Source of the DNA: Gammaproteobacteria bacterium
GTDB lineage: Bacteria > Pseudomonadota > Gammaproteobacteria > Steroidobacterales > JABDKV01
Direction of reading: 5' to 3'
Assembly: GCA_029862165.1 (NCBI GenBank)
Contig: JAOTXU010000002.1
Coordinates: 124,001-188,000 of the forward strand
Length of the DNA: 64,000 nucleotides
This document shows, piece after piece, positions 28,201 to 35,889 of this stretch; within the stretch, counting starts at the first letter, position 1, and each line of letters begins with the position of its first letter. The notes under the pieces were generated by a model that saw nothing but the letters and a program-made list of their open reading frames with translations, had not been told where the DNA came from and searched no databases. Position numbers and translations under genes: made by a program.

Positions 28201-31200
28201 TAAAGACAATTTTGGCCAGACCAAAGCTCGGGCCAGCAGGCAACGCCGCCTCGGTCAGCATCCAGGCAGAGAAGTTAACCTCGTCGCCCGGACTCGCAGC
28301 GAAGCTCTGGTTGAGCTCCGGCACTCCGCCACCACCAGTAACAGTCAGCTGGGCAGCAAAATCTCCCGACTGCGCCCCAACACTCGGTGCGCCCGCCGTG
28401 TTGTCTCCGTTACTCGTCCAGCCGCTTAAATCGCCCGTTTCGAACCCGTCATTACTGAGCGCAATAGTTGGCGCCGGCGGCGGCGCGCCGAAGACGACGT
28501 TATCCCAGAAGTAAACCGCATCGTTTCCTTCGGTGCCGAAATCGAAGAATATCGATGCCTTCTCGAAGGTCATGGCCGTATCGATGTCGACTGTGCTGAA
28601 GTCCCAGCTCAGCGTTTCCCACTGATCAGCCATTAGCGGGAACGCGTCCAGCTCGGCGAAACAGGTCGGGTCACTGCCGTCAGAGGGGCAGTCCGCCGTC
28701 TCCACCTTCAGCCTGACCGGTATCCCGGCCATGGGCACCCGCACGTCTACACTCATGGACGTCTGGTTGGCTGTGAACGGGATCGGGTTGGCGAAAACAG
28801 GATTACCGATGGTGGTACCCGCCCAAACCGGGGCACCCGTCGGCTTGGTAGTGATCGCCACCGTGTTACTGGCGCCATCCGGGTCGGCACCGAGCACCGT
28901 CGAAGCAGCGACAGGATCGCCAAAGTCGATCACTGTGTAGTCGACGAAGGGATCATCAAAGGTCACCGGCAAGTCGATTGGGTCGAGTACCGGATCGGGT
29001 ACATCTGCCGTAAGCGTCCAGCGGATGTTGTCCACCTGGAAGGTGATGCCTACCGGTGCGAAACCGGGGAATATTACGATGCCGGTGTTGATCTTGGTCA
29101 GATTCAGCCCGCCCCTGACCAGCTGGGATACGGGAATTGTAATCGTCTCCCAGACGCCGTCCGCGATCCTGCCGAGGAACTGGTCGCCACTGCCGCACTG
29201 GTTGTCTGAGAAGTCGCAATCGACCTTCATCGTGATTCCGGATGCCGTGTCGTAATCAGTTACCCGGATATCAAAGATCAGCGCGCCTTCGGCAAAACCG
29301 CTCAGATCGGTTGCACCTGCCACGCCCAACTGAGGATTGCTGGAGATAAACCAGACGCCGCTTGCTGAGTTGTCTTCAAAGACGACCTCGATAATATTGC
29401 CGCGCGCAGTATCTTCCGCCGGCTTGATTTCCCAATTGATCTTGTTTGCCGACTGGGGATCCCTGTAGTCCCCGCCCGAATCTGTGTCGAATGCTTCGAT
29501 GCCGCCGATCCATAGCTCTCCAACAGCATCATCGAACACGATGACGTCCTCCGGGCTGCCCTTGGGCTGCGCATTGCATCCGCTGGAGGTCTTGCAAGCG
29601 GCACTGACGCTGATGTTATCGAGGTACACATCGACATCGCCATCGAGCACCTCGAATACAAACAGGTTCAACACGTTTTCCAGATCGATGCCCTGGCCAC
29701 CCTGGTCCACGAACGCCGGATTGGCCAGAAGATCCGCGATATCGATGCCGTAGGTCTGCCATTCGCCGACCACCGGATCCGCCAAAGCAACCTCGCCGCC
29801 ATCCGGAAAACCACTGTCCATCCTGATCAGTATCGTAGCGCCAGAGATGGAGTTAACCAGCATTTCGAATTGGAGCTGGCCGGCGATGTCGCCGCGCCTG
29901 AGATCAAAGCCGGTCTCCAGCAACGATTCTTCATCCAGAATCTCAGAACCTATGAACACATTGCCGACACCGCCGCTGCCGGCGATGTTGACATGCCACA
30001 CTATATTGGTGGCGTCGTCCGGATCAGTGAAGAGGGGATCGTTGGCGATGACGCTGCCGTTATCATTGAATTCGCCCACCTGAAGGGTGTTGCTGGCCTG
30101 CTCCTGACCAAGCGATATTTCGACGACTTCCGGGCCGTCCTTAAATATGTCGAAGCCCGCGATCTTGAGCGGATCGTCTTCTTCCAGAGGTACGACTGAC
30201 GGATCTGCCCGGCCGCAGCCGCGTCCCGTTGTCGGGTTGGCATTAGCGCACTGATAAATCTGAACGTAATCGATCTCGTAATGTTGCGGAAACACGGTCG
30301 TTGCGTCGGGAGCACCAACCGGATCTCCGCCGACGGCGAGGTTTAACAGCAGATGGAATTGCTGGTCAAAAGGCGCCGCCTCGAGACCGAGCTTGAACAC
30401 GCCATCAGGAGTGAAAAACCCATCTGGCCCGGCTTTGAAGTAGGAATACCAGTTATCAGAATTCTGAGTCTGGAAATGTTGGCCATCTACAAAAAATCGG
30501 ATCTTGCCTTTTTCCCATTCAACTTCGTATTCGTGGAAGGCCAGATCAGGGGATACCTCGAGATCGAATTCTGATCCATTAAACGAACCGTTCGGCTCCG
30601 GCATGCCGTAATGCAAGGTGCTTGAAATTTTTGTGTTGCCATTTCCCGGATTGAAACTTTCCATGATGTCGATTTCACCGGATGGCGGCCAGGGGCCATA
30701 GAGGTTTTCAGTAGAAAGCATCCAGGCTGCGGGCCACATACCCTGTCCGCTGGGCAGGCGCGCGCCGATTACGACGCGACCATAGGTAAAGTCGAATTTG
30801 TCTCGGGTATTGATCCGCGCCGAGGTATAAGAACCGTCCAGTTCTTCGCGAGCCGTGATAGTTAGTGTTCCTCCGGACACGAGGATATTGTCTTCGCTGT
30901 AGATTTGCAGTTCGTTATTACCCCAGCCCGGGATACCCTCGTCGGTACCATCACCTGTCTGGATGTTCCATTTACTGGCATCCAGACTCGTATCTTCAAA
31001 CTCATCTTCGAACACGAGCTGCCACTCGACGACCGCCCGTTCGAATTCACCCGCCGGTACTCCGTCTGACACACCGCCGCAGGCCGATAACAGCAGCGCC
31101 GCCGTAACGGCGGTCAAAGGTGCGAGTCGCGAACGCGACAAGGCCTCGACAACCTGAGATCGGGCAAAGGCAGAATCACCAAGGCTAGTGTTGTTAGCGT

Positions 31201-31225
31201 GATTCTGGGAATTTCGACTTGACAT
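25283..31225 (-). CDS. GH16 endo-beta-glucanase (laminarinase-type) lipoprotein with repeat modules
   Basis: A 1980-residue secreted enzyme predicted to cut beta-1,3-glucan. The long N-terminus ends in the lipobox LLLSAC (Cys49), so it is likely surface- or outer-membrane-anchored. The GH16 domain spans about 67-326; PPSGEIDIMES holds the nucleophile Glu184 and acid/base Glu189. Residues ~350-900 contain beta-sandwich modules, some resembling the ExoP galactose-binding fold also seen in the GH3 protein. From ~919 come five ~176-residue modules starting (V/S)N.GFE.GDLSGWTSNGDNT, split after the second by a different beta-sandwich (~1266-1448). A LacI-type operator overlaps its promoter. Confidence 0.93.
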   Translation of the reverse strand: MSSRNSQNHANNTSLGDSAFARSQVVEALSRSRLAPLTAVTAALLLSACGGVSDGVPAGEFERAVVEWQLVFEDEFEDTSLDASKWNIQTGDGTDEGIPGWGNNELQIYSEDNILVSGGTLTITAREELDGSYTSARINTRDKFDFTYGRVVIGARLPSGQGMWPAAWMLSTENLYGPWPPSGEIDIMESFNPGNGNTKISSTLHYGMPEPNGSFNGSEFDLEVSPDLAFHEYEVEWEKGKIRFFVDGQHFQTQNSDNWYSYFKAGPDGFFTPDGVFKLGLEAAPFDQQFHLLLNLAVGGDPVGAPDATTVFPQHYEIDYVQIYQCANANPTTGRGCGRADPSVVPLEEDDPLKIAGFDIFKDGPEVVEISLGQEQASNTLQVGEFNDNGSVIANDPLFTDPDDATNIVWHVNIAGSGGVGNVFIGSEILDEESLLETGFDLRRGDIAGQLQFEMLVNSISGATILIRMDSGFPDGGEVALADPVVGEWQTYGIDIADLLANPAFVDQGGQGIDLENVLNLFVFEVLDGDVDVYLDNISVSAACKTSSGCNAQPKGSPEDVIVFDDAVGELWIGGIEAFDTDSGGDYRDPQSANKINWEIKPAEDTARGNIIEVVFEDNSASGVWFISSNPQLGVAGATDLSGFAEGALIFDIRVTDYDTASGITMKVDCDFSDNQCGSGDQFLGRIADGVWETITIPVSQLVRGGLNLTKINTGIVIFPGFAPVGITFQVDNIRWTLTADVPDPVLDPIDLPVTFDDPFVDYTVIDFGDPVAASTVLGADPDGASNTVAITTKPTGAPVWAGTTIGNPVFANPIPFTANQTSMSVDVRVPMAGIPVRLKVETADCPSDGSDPTCFAELDAFPLMADQWETLSWDFSTVDIDTAMTFEKASIFFDFGTEGNDAVYFWDNVVFGAPPPAPTIALSNDGFETGDLSGWTSNGDNTAGAPSVGAQSGDFAAQLTVTGGGGVPELNQSFAASPGDEVNFSAWMLTEAALPAGPSFGLAKIVFKDAAGNDLVPESASIGTLITGDFPGIESIPPLNDASPVNTWVFTEAQGVAPAGTTEVVFLLLNIDFAGGENPIWFDTAAATLVTGPPGELVNAGFEAGDLSGWTSNGDNTAGAPGVGAQAGDFAALLTVTGGGGVPELNQSFAASPGDEFNFSAWMLTEAELPVGASFGLAKIVFKDAAGNDLVPESASIGMLISGDFPGIESAPPLNNLSPIDTWVFTEAQGVAPAGTTEVVFLLLNIDFAGGENPIWFDTAAATLVTGGGGGTPCAPCTIDFETPGVGGDFDWSVFENADNPPLEIVANPDPTGNTSATVAKFTARVDGAFFAGAQTFHPADGPGVADIGPFDFDASNSIVKVWVWKPVISEVRMQFVNTTNGAQDPLSVTNTLVNQWEELTFDFTGFIGSTGFVDTDRLVIFPDWDEAGRTSENIIYFDSITFSGSSEPPPPSDELVNAGFEAGDLSGWTSNGDNTAGAPGVGAQAGDFAALLTVTGGGGVPELSQTLAANPGDEFNFSAWMLTETALPVGASFGLVKIVFKDAAGNDLVPASASIGVINTEFPGIESAPPINDASPINTWIFTEAQGVAPAGTTEVVFLLLNIDFAGGENPIWFDTAAATLVTAPPPSDELVNAGFEAGDLSGWTSNGDNTAGAPGVGAQAGDFAALLTVTGGGGVPELSQTLAANPGDEFNFSAWMLTETALPVGASFGLVKIVFKDAAGNDLVPASASIGVINTEFPGIESAPPINDASPINTWIFTEAQGVAPAGTTEVVFLLLNIDFAGGENPIWFDTAAATLVTAPPPSDELVNAGFEAGDLSGWTSNGDNTAGAPGVGAQAGVFAAQLTVTGGGGVPELSQTLAANPGDEFNFSAWMLTETALPVGASFGLVKIVFKDAAGNDLVPASASIGVINTEFPGIESAPPINDASPINTWVFTEAQGVAPAGTTEVVFLLLNIDFAGGENPIWFDTAAATLVGAGT
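25301..26884 (-). repeat. Three tandem 528-bp repeats in the GH16 gene (modules 3-5)
   Basis: Units begin at 25301, 25829 and 26357, exactly 528 bp apart (176 codons, in frame). The two units at 25829 and 26357 read as identical throughout in my comparison, including silent positions; the one at 25301 differs at scattered bases. Such identity points to very recent duplication or ongoing gene conversion, and also makes the region prone to assembly collapse or expansion. Confidence 0.93.
27430..28470 (-). repeat. Two further diverged repeat modules in the GH16 gene (modules 1-2)
   Basis: Two copies about 526 bp apart encode the same module type as modules 3-5 but with more differences, for example FPGIESIPPLNDASPVN and FPGIESAPPLNNLSPID. 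A separate ~550-bp module (26885-27429) divides them from the younger block. Confidence 0.88.
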
Positions 31226-31286
31226 GACAGTACCTCAGCGTTCGAGAACGCGGTTCGCAGTTGATTGGTCGAGTTTGTTCAATGGC

Positions 31287-31315
31287 CTTATAGGGCTTAA
31301 TGACAGCGTTGTCAA
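31287..31315 (-). promoter_or_regulatory. Sigma70-type promoter of the GH16 gene
   Basis: On the minus strand a perfect -35 box TTGACA (31315-31310) is followed after 17 bp by TATAAG (31292-31287), about 60 bp before the GH16 ATG. The -35 box is inside the TGACAACGCTGTCA palindrome, so a bound repressor would block RNA polymerase. Confidence 0.8.
31301..31314. promoter_or_regulatory. LacI-type operator at the GH16 promoter
   Basis: TGACAGCGTTGTCA is a 14-bp palindrome with a central CG, the usual symmetry of LacI-family sites. The identical 14-mer with the same flanking bases recurs at the GH3 promoter (35829-35842). Which of the two LacI proteins binds is unknown. Confidence 0.8.
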
Positions 31316-31409
31316 AATACTGACATTTTGTTGCAGTGCACGGCTCAAGAGCAAGAAATCTCTAATCATTGTAATGAGTTGTAAACTATTGAATCATTTA
31401 ACCGATTTC

Positions 31410-31423
31410 TGACATCGCTGTCA
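31410..31423. promoter_or_regulatory. Second LacI-type operator, upstream of GH16
   Basis: TGACATCGCTGTCA shares the arms TGACA/TGTCA and central CG with the main operators. It lies 109 bp upstream of the promoter-proximal site, in the non-coding stretch 31226-31571. A distal operator allowing repression by DNA looping is a plausible role. Apart from these sites and the promoter I see nothing else in that stretch. Confidence 0.65.
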
Positions 31424-31571
31424 TACTGAGGTCATCGGCCCAGCCGTTGTGGGCGAACGTCGGTTCCGCAATGATCTGGCTTCATATTTGCCTGGTGACG
31501 GATTGGACAGTTTTGAAGTGCTCGATCGCTGATCTAGCACCTCTCGAAGGCGAGCTCCTGGAACAATGTGC

Positions 31572-33209
31572 CTACCAGTACGCCGCATAGATCGCCGCCA
31601 GAACCAGGACAACGATAAGGGCGGAGATCTTGAAAGCGGTTGTGGTAGAAAAATCGATGCCTTCGAGGTTCACCGGTTGATCCGCCGCAGGTTCCGGCGT
31701 CACGACGGATATGAGGACGCCTGTGAGTATGCAAGCTGCAAAAACGATCACGATATTGATAACAAACGGAAAGTCGGAAGGCATTACTTGATCCAACAAG
31801 ATCGAGAATGCCAGTGATCCGAGGATCGCCGCGAGAGCGCCGTATTCTGTCGCCCGTTTCCAGAACATGCCGAGCAGAAAGACCGCGACGATGCCGGGGG
31901 CAATGAATCCTGTGTATTTTTGAATGAATTGAAAAGCGCTTTCGAGGTTACCCAGGAGGGGTTGTGCGACGAACAGTGCTATAAGCCCCGCGACTAAAGC
32001 GGTGAGGCGGCCCACCGCCACGTACTGCGTTTCTGGGCGACCTGGCCTTAAGTCTTCGTAGACGTCCATCGTAAAGATTGTGGCGATGGAGTTCATCATG
32101 GACGCCAATGAAGAGACGATCGCCGCAATTAGCGCCGCAAAGATCAGGCCACGAATACCCGACGGCAGGAGCTTCATTACCGTGGGGTAGGCCCGGTCCG
32201 ATTTTCCACAGGTATCCGGGTCAGCGGGATTACTGCAAATACTTGCATCCAGCAGGGCAGGGTCAATCACGTTATCGAGACCTGGCGACGACAGCATGAC
32301 CGCGGCAATGCCCGGCAGTACGACTACGAGCGGCGTTAACATTTTCAGAAAGGCGGCGAACACGAGGCCTTTCTGCGCCTCCGCCAGATCCTTAGCGCCA
32401 AGGGCTCGCTGGATAATGTATTGGTTGAAACCCCAATAGCTGAAGTGGAGAATCCACATTCCGCCGAGCAGCGTCCAGATACCGGGAAGGGCGTCGTAAC
32501 CGTTGTCGCCCGGATCCAGGATCATCTCGAACCTCTCCGGCAGCTCAGTGACCAGACGCCCGAATCCGCCCAGCACGCCGCTTTCGCCGCCGATCATTTC
32601 GAGCGTGAGATAAGCAATGAAAAAACCGCCCGAGATCAACAGCACAACCTGAATGATGTCGGTCAGCGCCACGGCCTTGAGGCCACCATAAACCGAGTAG
32701 GCATAGGCAAATGTGCCCAGCGATGCCATACCCCAGAAGTAGGGAATCCCCGTCAGGGAATTTACGGCAAGCGAGCCCAACCAGAGCACTGTTGCGAGAT
32801 TGACGAACGTGTAGAGTGCCAACCAGTAGATCGACATGGTCACCTTGACCTTGTTGCCGAATCGCTGCTCGAGAAACTGCGGCATCGTGTAGATTTCCCT
32901 CTTAAGGAAAATCGGCAAGAAGAAGGTCGCAACGATGATCAATACCAGCGCCGCCTGCCACTCGTATGCCGCGATTGCCAAACCAATACGGTAGCCGTCT
33001 CCGGTCATGCCGATTATCTGTTCCGCGGAGATGTTGGCTGCAATCAACGATGCGCCAATCGCCCACCAAGGCAGTGCCTTTCCGGCGAGAAAGTAGTCTT
33101 GTGTGTTCTTTGAGTGTCCCGGCGGCTCGCGGCTGACCCACCAGGCGATGGAGAAAAGGCTCACGGCGTAGATGGCAACGACGATAAGGTCGGCGGTTGT
33201 GAGGTACAT
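31572..33209 (-). CDS. Sodium/sugar symporter (SGLT/SSS family)
   Basis: A 545-residue inner-membrane protein with about 14 hydrophobic segments, close in length to Vibrio vSGLT. Visible family parts are the N-terminal ISAEQIIGMTGDGYRIGLA region, GGLKAVALTDIIQVVLLISG, and the WGFNQYIIQRALGAKDLAEAQ motif of sugar-transporting members. It probably imports glucose or glucosides released by GH3 using the sodium gradient. It follows GH3 by 52 bp on the same strand, so the two are likely one transcript. Confidence 0.92.
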   Translation of the reverse strand: MYLTTADLIVVAIYAVSLFSIAWWVSREPPGHSKNTQDYFLAGKALPWWAIGASLIAANISAEQIIGMTGDGYRIGLAIAAYEWQAALVLIIVATFFLPIFLKREIYTMPQFLEQRFGNKVKVTMSIYWLALYTFVNLATVLWLGSLAVNSLTGIPYFWGMASLGTFAYAYSVYGGLKAVALTDIIQVVLLISGGFFIAYLTLEMIGGESGVLGGFGRLVTELPERFEMILDPGDNGYDALPGIWTLLGGMWILHFSYWGFNQYIIQRALGAKDLAEAQKGLVFAAFLKMLTPLVVVLPGIAAVMLSSPGLDNVIDPALLDASICSNPADPDTCGKSDRAYPTVMKLLPSGIRGLIFAALIAAIVSSLASMMNSIATIFTMDVYEDLRPGRPETQYVAVGRLTALVAGLIALFVAQPLLGNLESAFQFIQKYTGFIAPGIVAVFLLGMFWKRATEYGALAAILGSLAFSILLDQVMPSDFPFVINIVIVFAACILTGVLISVVTPEPAADQPVNLEGIDFSTTTAFKISALIVVLVLAAIYAAYW

Positions 33210-33261
33210 CAGATTATTGTCCCCTGGCGATATGTGATGGCTGCACCAATATTTCGTACAG

Positions 33262-35748
33262 CTATTTCGTACAACTGAGTGCTGCCTCTCTGGCTACGCC
33301 GGGAATAATCTCGATATCGGCTATCGAGAGCGTGAACTTACCCCGGGTCAGTAGCAGAAATGGTGTGTCGATCTTGCGGAAGTCGGCGCCGTTTTGCGCA
33401 AAGCAATTCAAATCCATCGACAGTGTGGTCCAGACACCACCAGGTAGCGTCTTGAAAACTTTGGTCAGGTTGGCTTCTGCCTTGCAGGGCCACTCACAAC
33501 CGACGCGCATCATGACGTTTTTCTTGGGTGGGCTATCCACGCGCACGCGAACCAGCAGCGCCGACTCAGATTCCAGGTAGCTCGTAAGATCTTGCGACGC
33601 TGCCTGCAGATAGACCTGGGCTTCGCCCTTGCCGTGCCAGATGAGCTGTCTGGCATCTTCCTGCACGTCTTTGTCGATAGTTTTGACGGTGACCTTGCCG
33701 CCCCAGGATGTCGTACTAGCGCCCTCGACTGGCACCTGCCACCCGGCACTGTCGCCTACGTAGAGTTTATACGGCGCGATGGCGCGGCGCTGGAATATCG
33801 CCATCGCACCGCTGCTGCCGCCAGGCATGATCGTCGCTGCGCTATCGCCTTCTTCCGGTAATTTTCCAACTTCATCGGTACTGCTGTAGTTCAGACCATA
33901 CCCATAGGGAAATAAAGGCCGGTAGTCGGTGTCGTTGCGATTGACTTCTGTCTGCTCCGGATTGTTGGGCCATGAATAGGATAGCTGCCCGTGGAAATCG
34001 TAATGTATCTCGCCAGATGCATTTTTAAAGATGACATCGGCCACACCGGCGCCTTCGGTGCCGGGCAGCCACGCGGCAATGAAAGCATCCGAGGCATTGA
34101 GCTCGGGATTGATCCACATTGGCCGGCCGGACAGGAATATTGACACCACCGGGACGCCGTCTGCTTGTAACTGGCGCAACAGCCTCACCTCGCTGCCAGT
34201 GTTGTAGTCGACGTTTTTGCGATCACCCTGACCTTCGGCGTACGGCGTCTCGCCGAATACGACGATGGCAACATCGGGTTTGTTCTTGTATTTCCCATCG
34301 ACCTCAAGTGTGGCTGTACCGCCACTACTCTCGACGACCTGCCGGATTCCTTCATAGATCGAAGTCGCACCGGGGAACTCGTTGTTCTTGTTTCCGGTAC
34401 CCTGCCAGGTGATACTCCAGCCGCCTGATTGTTGCCCGATATTATCGGCGCCCGGGCCGGCGACCAGCACATTCATATCGCGGCTCAGCGGCAAGACGTC
34501 ACCATTGTTTTTCAGGAGGACCAGCGATTCGCGTACTGCCTGGCGCGCTATCTGGCGGTGTTCGGGGCAACCGATAATTGAAGCATCGCCGGCGTTGGGA
34601 CGTGCCGAGGGGCGGCCGGCCTCGAACAAACCAGCGCGCAATTTCACCCGCAGAATACGCAGCACTGCATCGTCGATACGTGCTTCGGAAATATCTCCTT
34701 GGCGTACCTGGGATATCGTGTTCTTAATGTAGGCCTTCCATTCCTCGGGCACCATGATCATGTCAACGCCGGCATTTATGGCCCGAGCGCAACCGCTGTT
34801 GGTGCACTCGGGCACCTGTCCGACACCGTTCCAGTCGCTGACGACGAAACCGTCAAAACCCATTTTTTCTTTCAGAACATCGTTCAGCAGATACTGATGC
34901 CCATGCAGCTTTTCCCCATTCCAGCTATTGAACGTTGCCATTACTGTCTGGGCGCCGGCTTTCAGCGCGCTGAAATAACCTTTTGCGTGGATGTCGCGCA
35001 GAACTTCCTCAGTCACGCGCGTGTCGCCCTGGTCGACGCCTCCGGCGGTGCCACCGTCGCCGATAAAGTGCTTGGCGGTGGCGACTACGTGATCGCTGTT
35101 GAGTAATTGGCCGCTTCCAGCAGATCCCTGTATCCCGCGGACCATGTTCCTAGCGTACTCTTGCACAATTTCTGGATCTTCGGAGTAACCTTCATAGGTG
35201 CGACCCCAGCGGTCATTGCGCACTACCGCCACGGTCGGCGCAAAAATCCAGTCGATTCCCGTCGCGGCGACTTCACGTGCCGTGGCCGCGCCGATGCGTC
35301 GGATGAGCTCGGGATTGCGCGTGGCGCCCAGCCCAATGTTGTGCGGAAATAGTGTCGCGCCGATTACATTGTTATGGCCATGTACTGCGTCAGTGCCCCA
35401 AATGATCGGGATCGCAGCTTTGGTTTGCATTGAGGCATCGTAGAAAGCGTCGGCAAGATCTACCCAATCGCTGATCGTGGAGTTCTTGTTACTGCCGGGG
35501 AAGGAACCGCCCCCATTGAGGATCGAACCAAGATGATAGGTCCGGGCGTCTTCGGGCGTTACGCTTTTGATTTCCGCCTGGATTAGCTGTCCGACTTTTT
35601 GTTCCAGAGTCATCCCGTCCAGAATTTCGCGGGCGCGTTGTTCGACTGCCGGATCAGGTCCCACGTCGCTTGCGATAGCGGGCCAGTCAGCGGCATTGGC
35701 AGCCGTAAATAATGTTCCTGCCAGGAGCAGGCAGAGCTGGGATTTCAT
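33262..35748 (-). CDS. GH3 beta-glucosidase with ExoP-type C-terminal domain
   Basis: An 828-residue exo-acting enzyme releasing glucose from beta-glucan oligosaccharides. A signal peptide (MKSQLCLLLAGTLFTAANAA) sends it to the periplasm or outside. The GH3 TIM barrel contains KHFIGDGGT and the nucleophile Asp305 in FVVSDWNGVG; the second alpha/beta domain follows (VLVAGPGADNIGQQSGGW). The last ~190 residues (from GSSGAMAIFQRRAIAPYKLY) match the galactose-binding-like domain of marine exo-beta-glucanase ExoP. A strong promoter with a LacI-type operator lies about 65-95 bp upstream. Confidence 0.94.
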   Translation of the reverse strand: MKSQLCLLLAGTLFTAANAADWPAIASDVGPDPAVEQRAREILDGMTLEQKVGQLIQAEIKSVTPEDARTYHLGSILNGGGSFPGSNKNSTISDWVDLADAFYDASMQTKAAIPIIWGTDAVHGHNNVIGATLFPHNIGLGATRNPELIRRIGAATAREVAATGIDWIFAPTVAVVRNDRWGRTYEGYSEDPEIVQEYARNMVRGIQGSAGSGQLLNSDHVVATAKHFIGDGGTAGGVDQGDTRVTEEVLRDIHAKGYFSALKAGAQTVMATFNSWNGEKLHGHQYLLNDVLKEKMGFDGFVVSDWNGVGQVPECTNSGCARAINAGVDMIMVPEEWKAYIKNTISQVRQGDISEARIDDAVLRILRVKLRAGLFEAGRPSARPNAGDASIIGCPEHRQIARQAVRESLVLLKNNGDVLPLSRDMNVLVAGPGADNIGQQSGGWSITWQGTGNKNNEFPGATSIYEGIRQVVESSGGTATLEVDGKYKNKPDVAIVVFGETPYAEGQGDRKNVDYNTGSEVRLLRQLQADGVPVVSIFLSGRPMWINPELNASDAFIAAWLPGTEGAGVADVIFKNASGEIHYDFHGQLSYSWPNNPEQTEVNRNDTDYRPLFPYGYGLNYSSTDEVGKLPEEGDSAATIMPGGSSGAMAIFQRRAIAPYKLYVGDSAGWQVPVEGASTTSWGGKVTVKTIDKDVQEDARQLIWHGKGEAQVYLQAASQDLTSYLESESALLVRVRVDSPPKKNVMMRVGCEWPCKAEANLTKVFKTLPGGVWTTLSMDLNCFAQNGADFRKIDTPFLLLTRGKFTLSIADIEIIPGVAREAALSCTK

Positions 35749-35814
35749 TCGTCCCCCAAAGGCTTATTGGTGCACAGCAGCAAAAAACTGGTGTTTTCTC
35801 AATATTCGAGCAGT

Positions 35815-35843
35815 TTATATAGCCCTGATGACAGCGTTGTCAA
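35815..35843 (-). promoter_or_regulatory. Promoter and LacI-type operator of GH3-SGLT
   Basis: On the minus strand TTGACA (35843-35838) is followed by TATATA at 16 bp or ATATAA at 17 bp. The operator TGACAGCGTTGTCA (35829-35842) is identical to that at the GH16 promoter and overlaps the -35 box in the same way; even the AGGGC/AGCCC spacer is similar. This ties the two transcription units into one regulon. Confidence 0.8.
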
Positions 35844-35889
35844 CCGGGCGAGAGGCCGATGCCTCGAAGGACACGAGGCATAGCCCCGG

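Noticed and set aside
27039-28514. Plus-strand ORF of 491 codons opposite GH16
   Set aside because: A shadow of the GH16 modules on the other strand; low-complexity Ser/Pro/Ala composition caused by codon bias.
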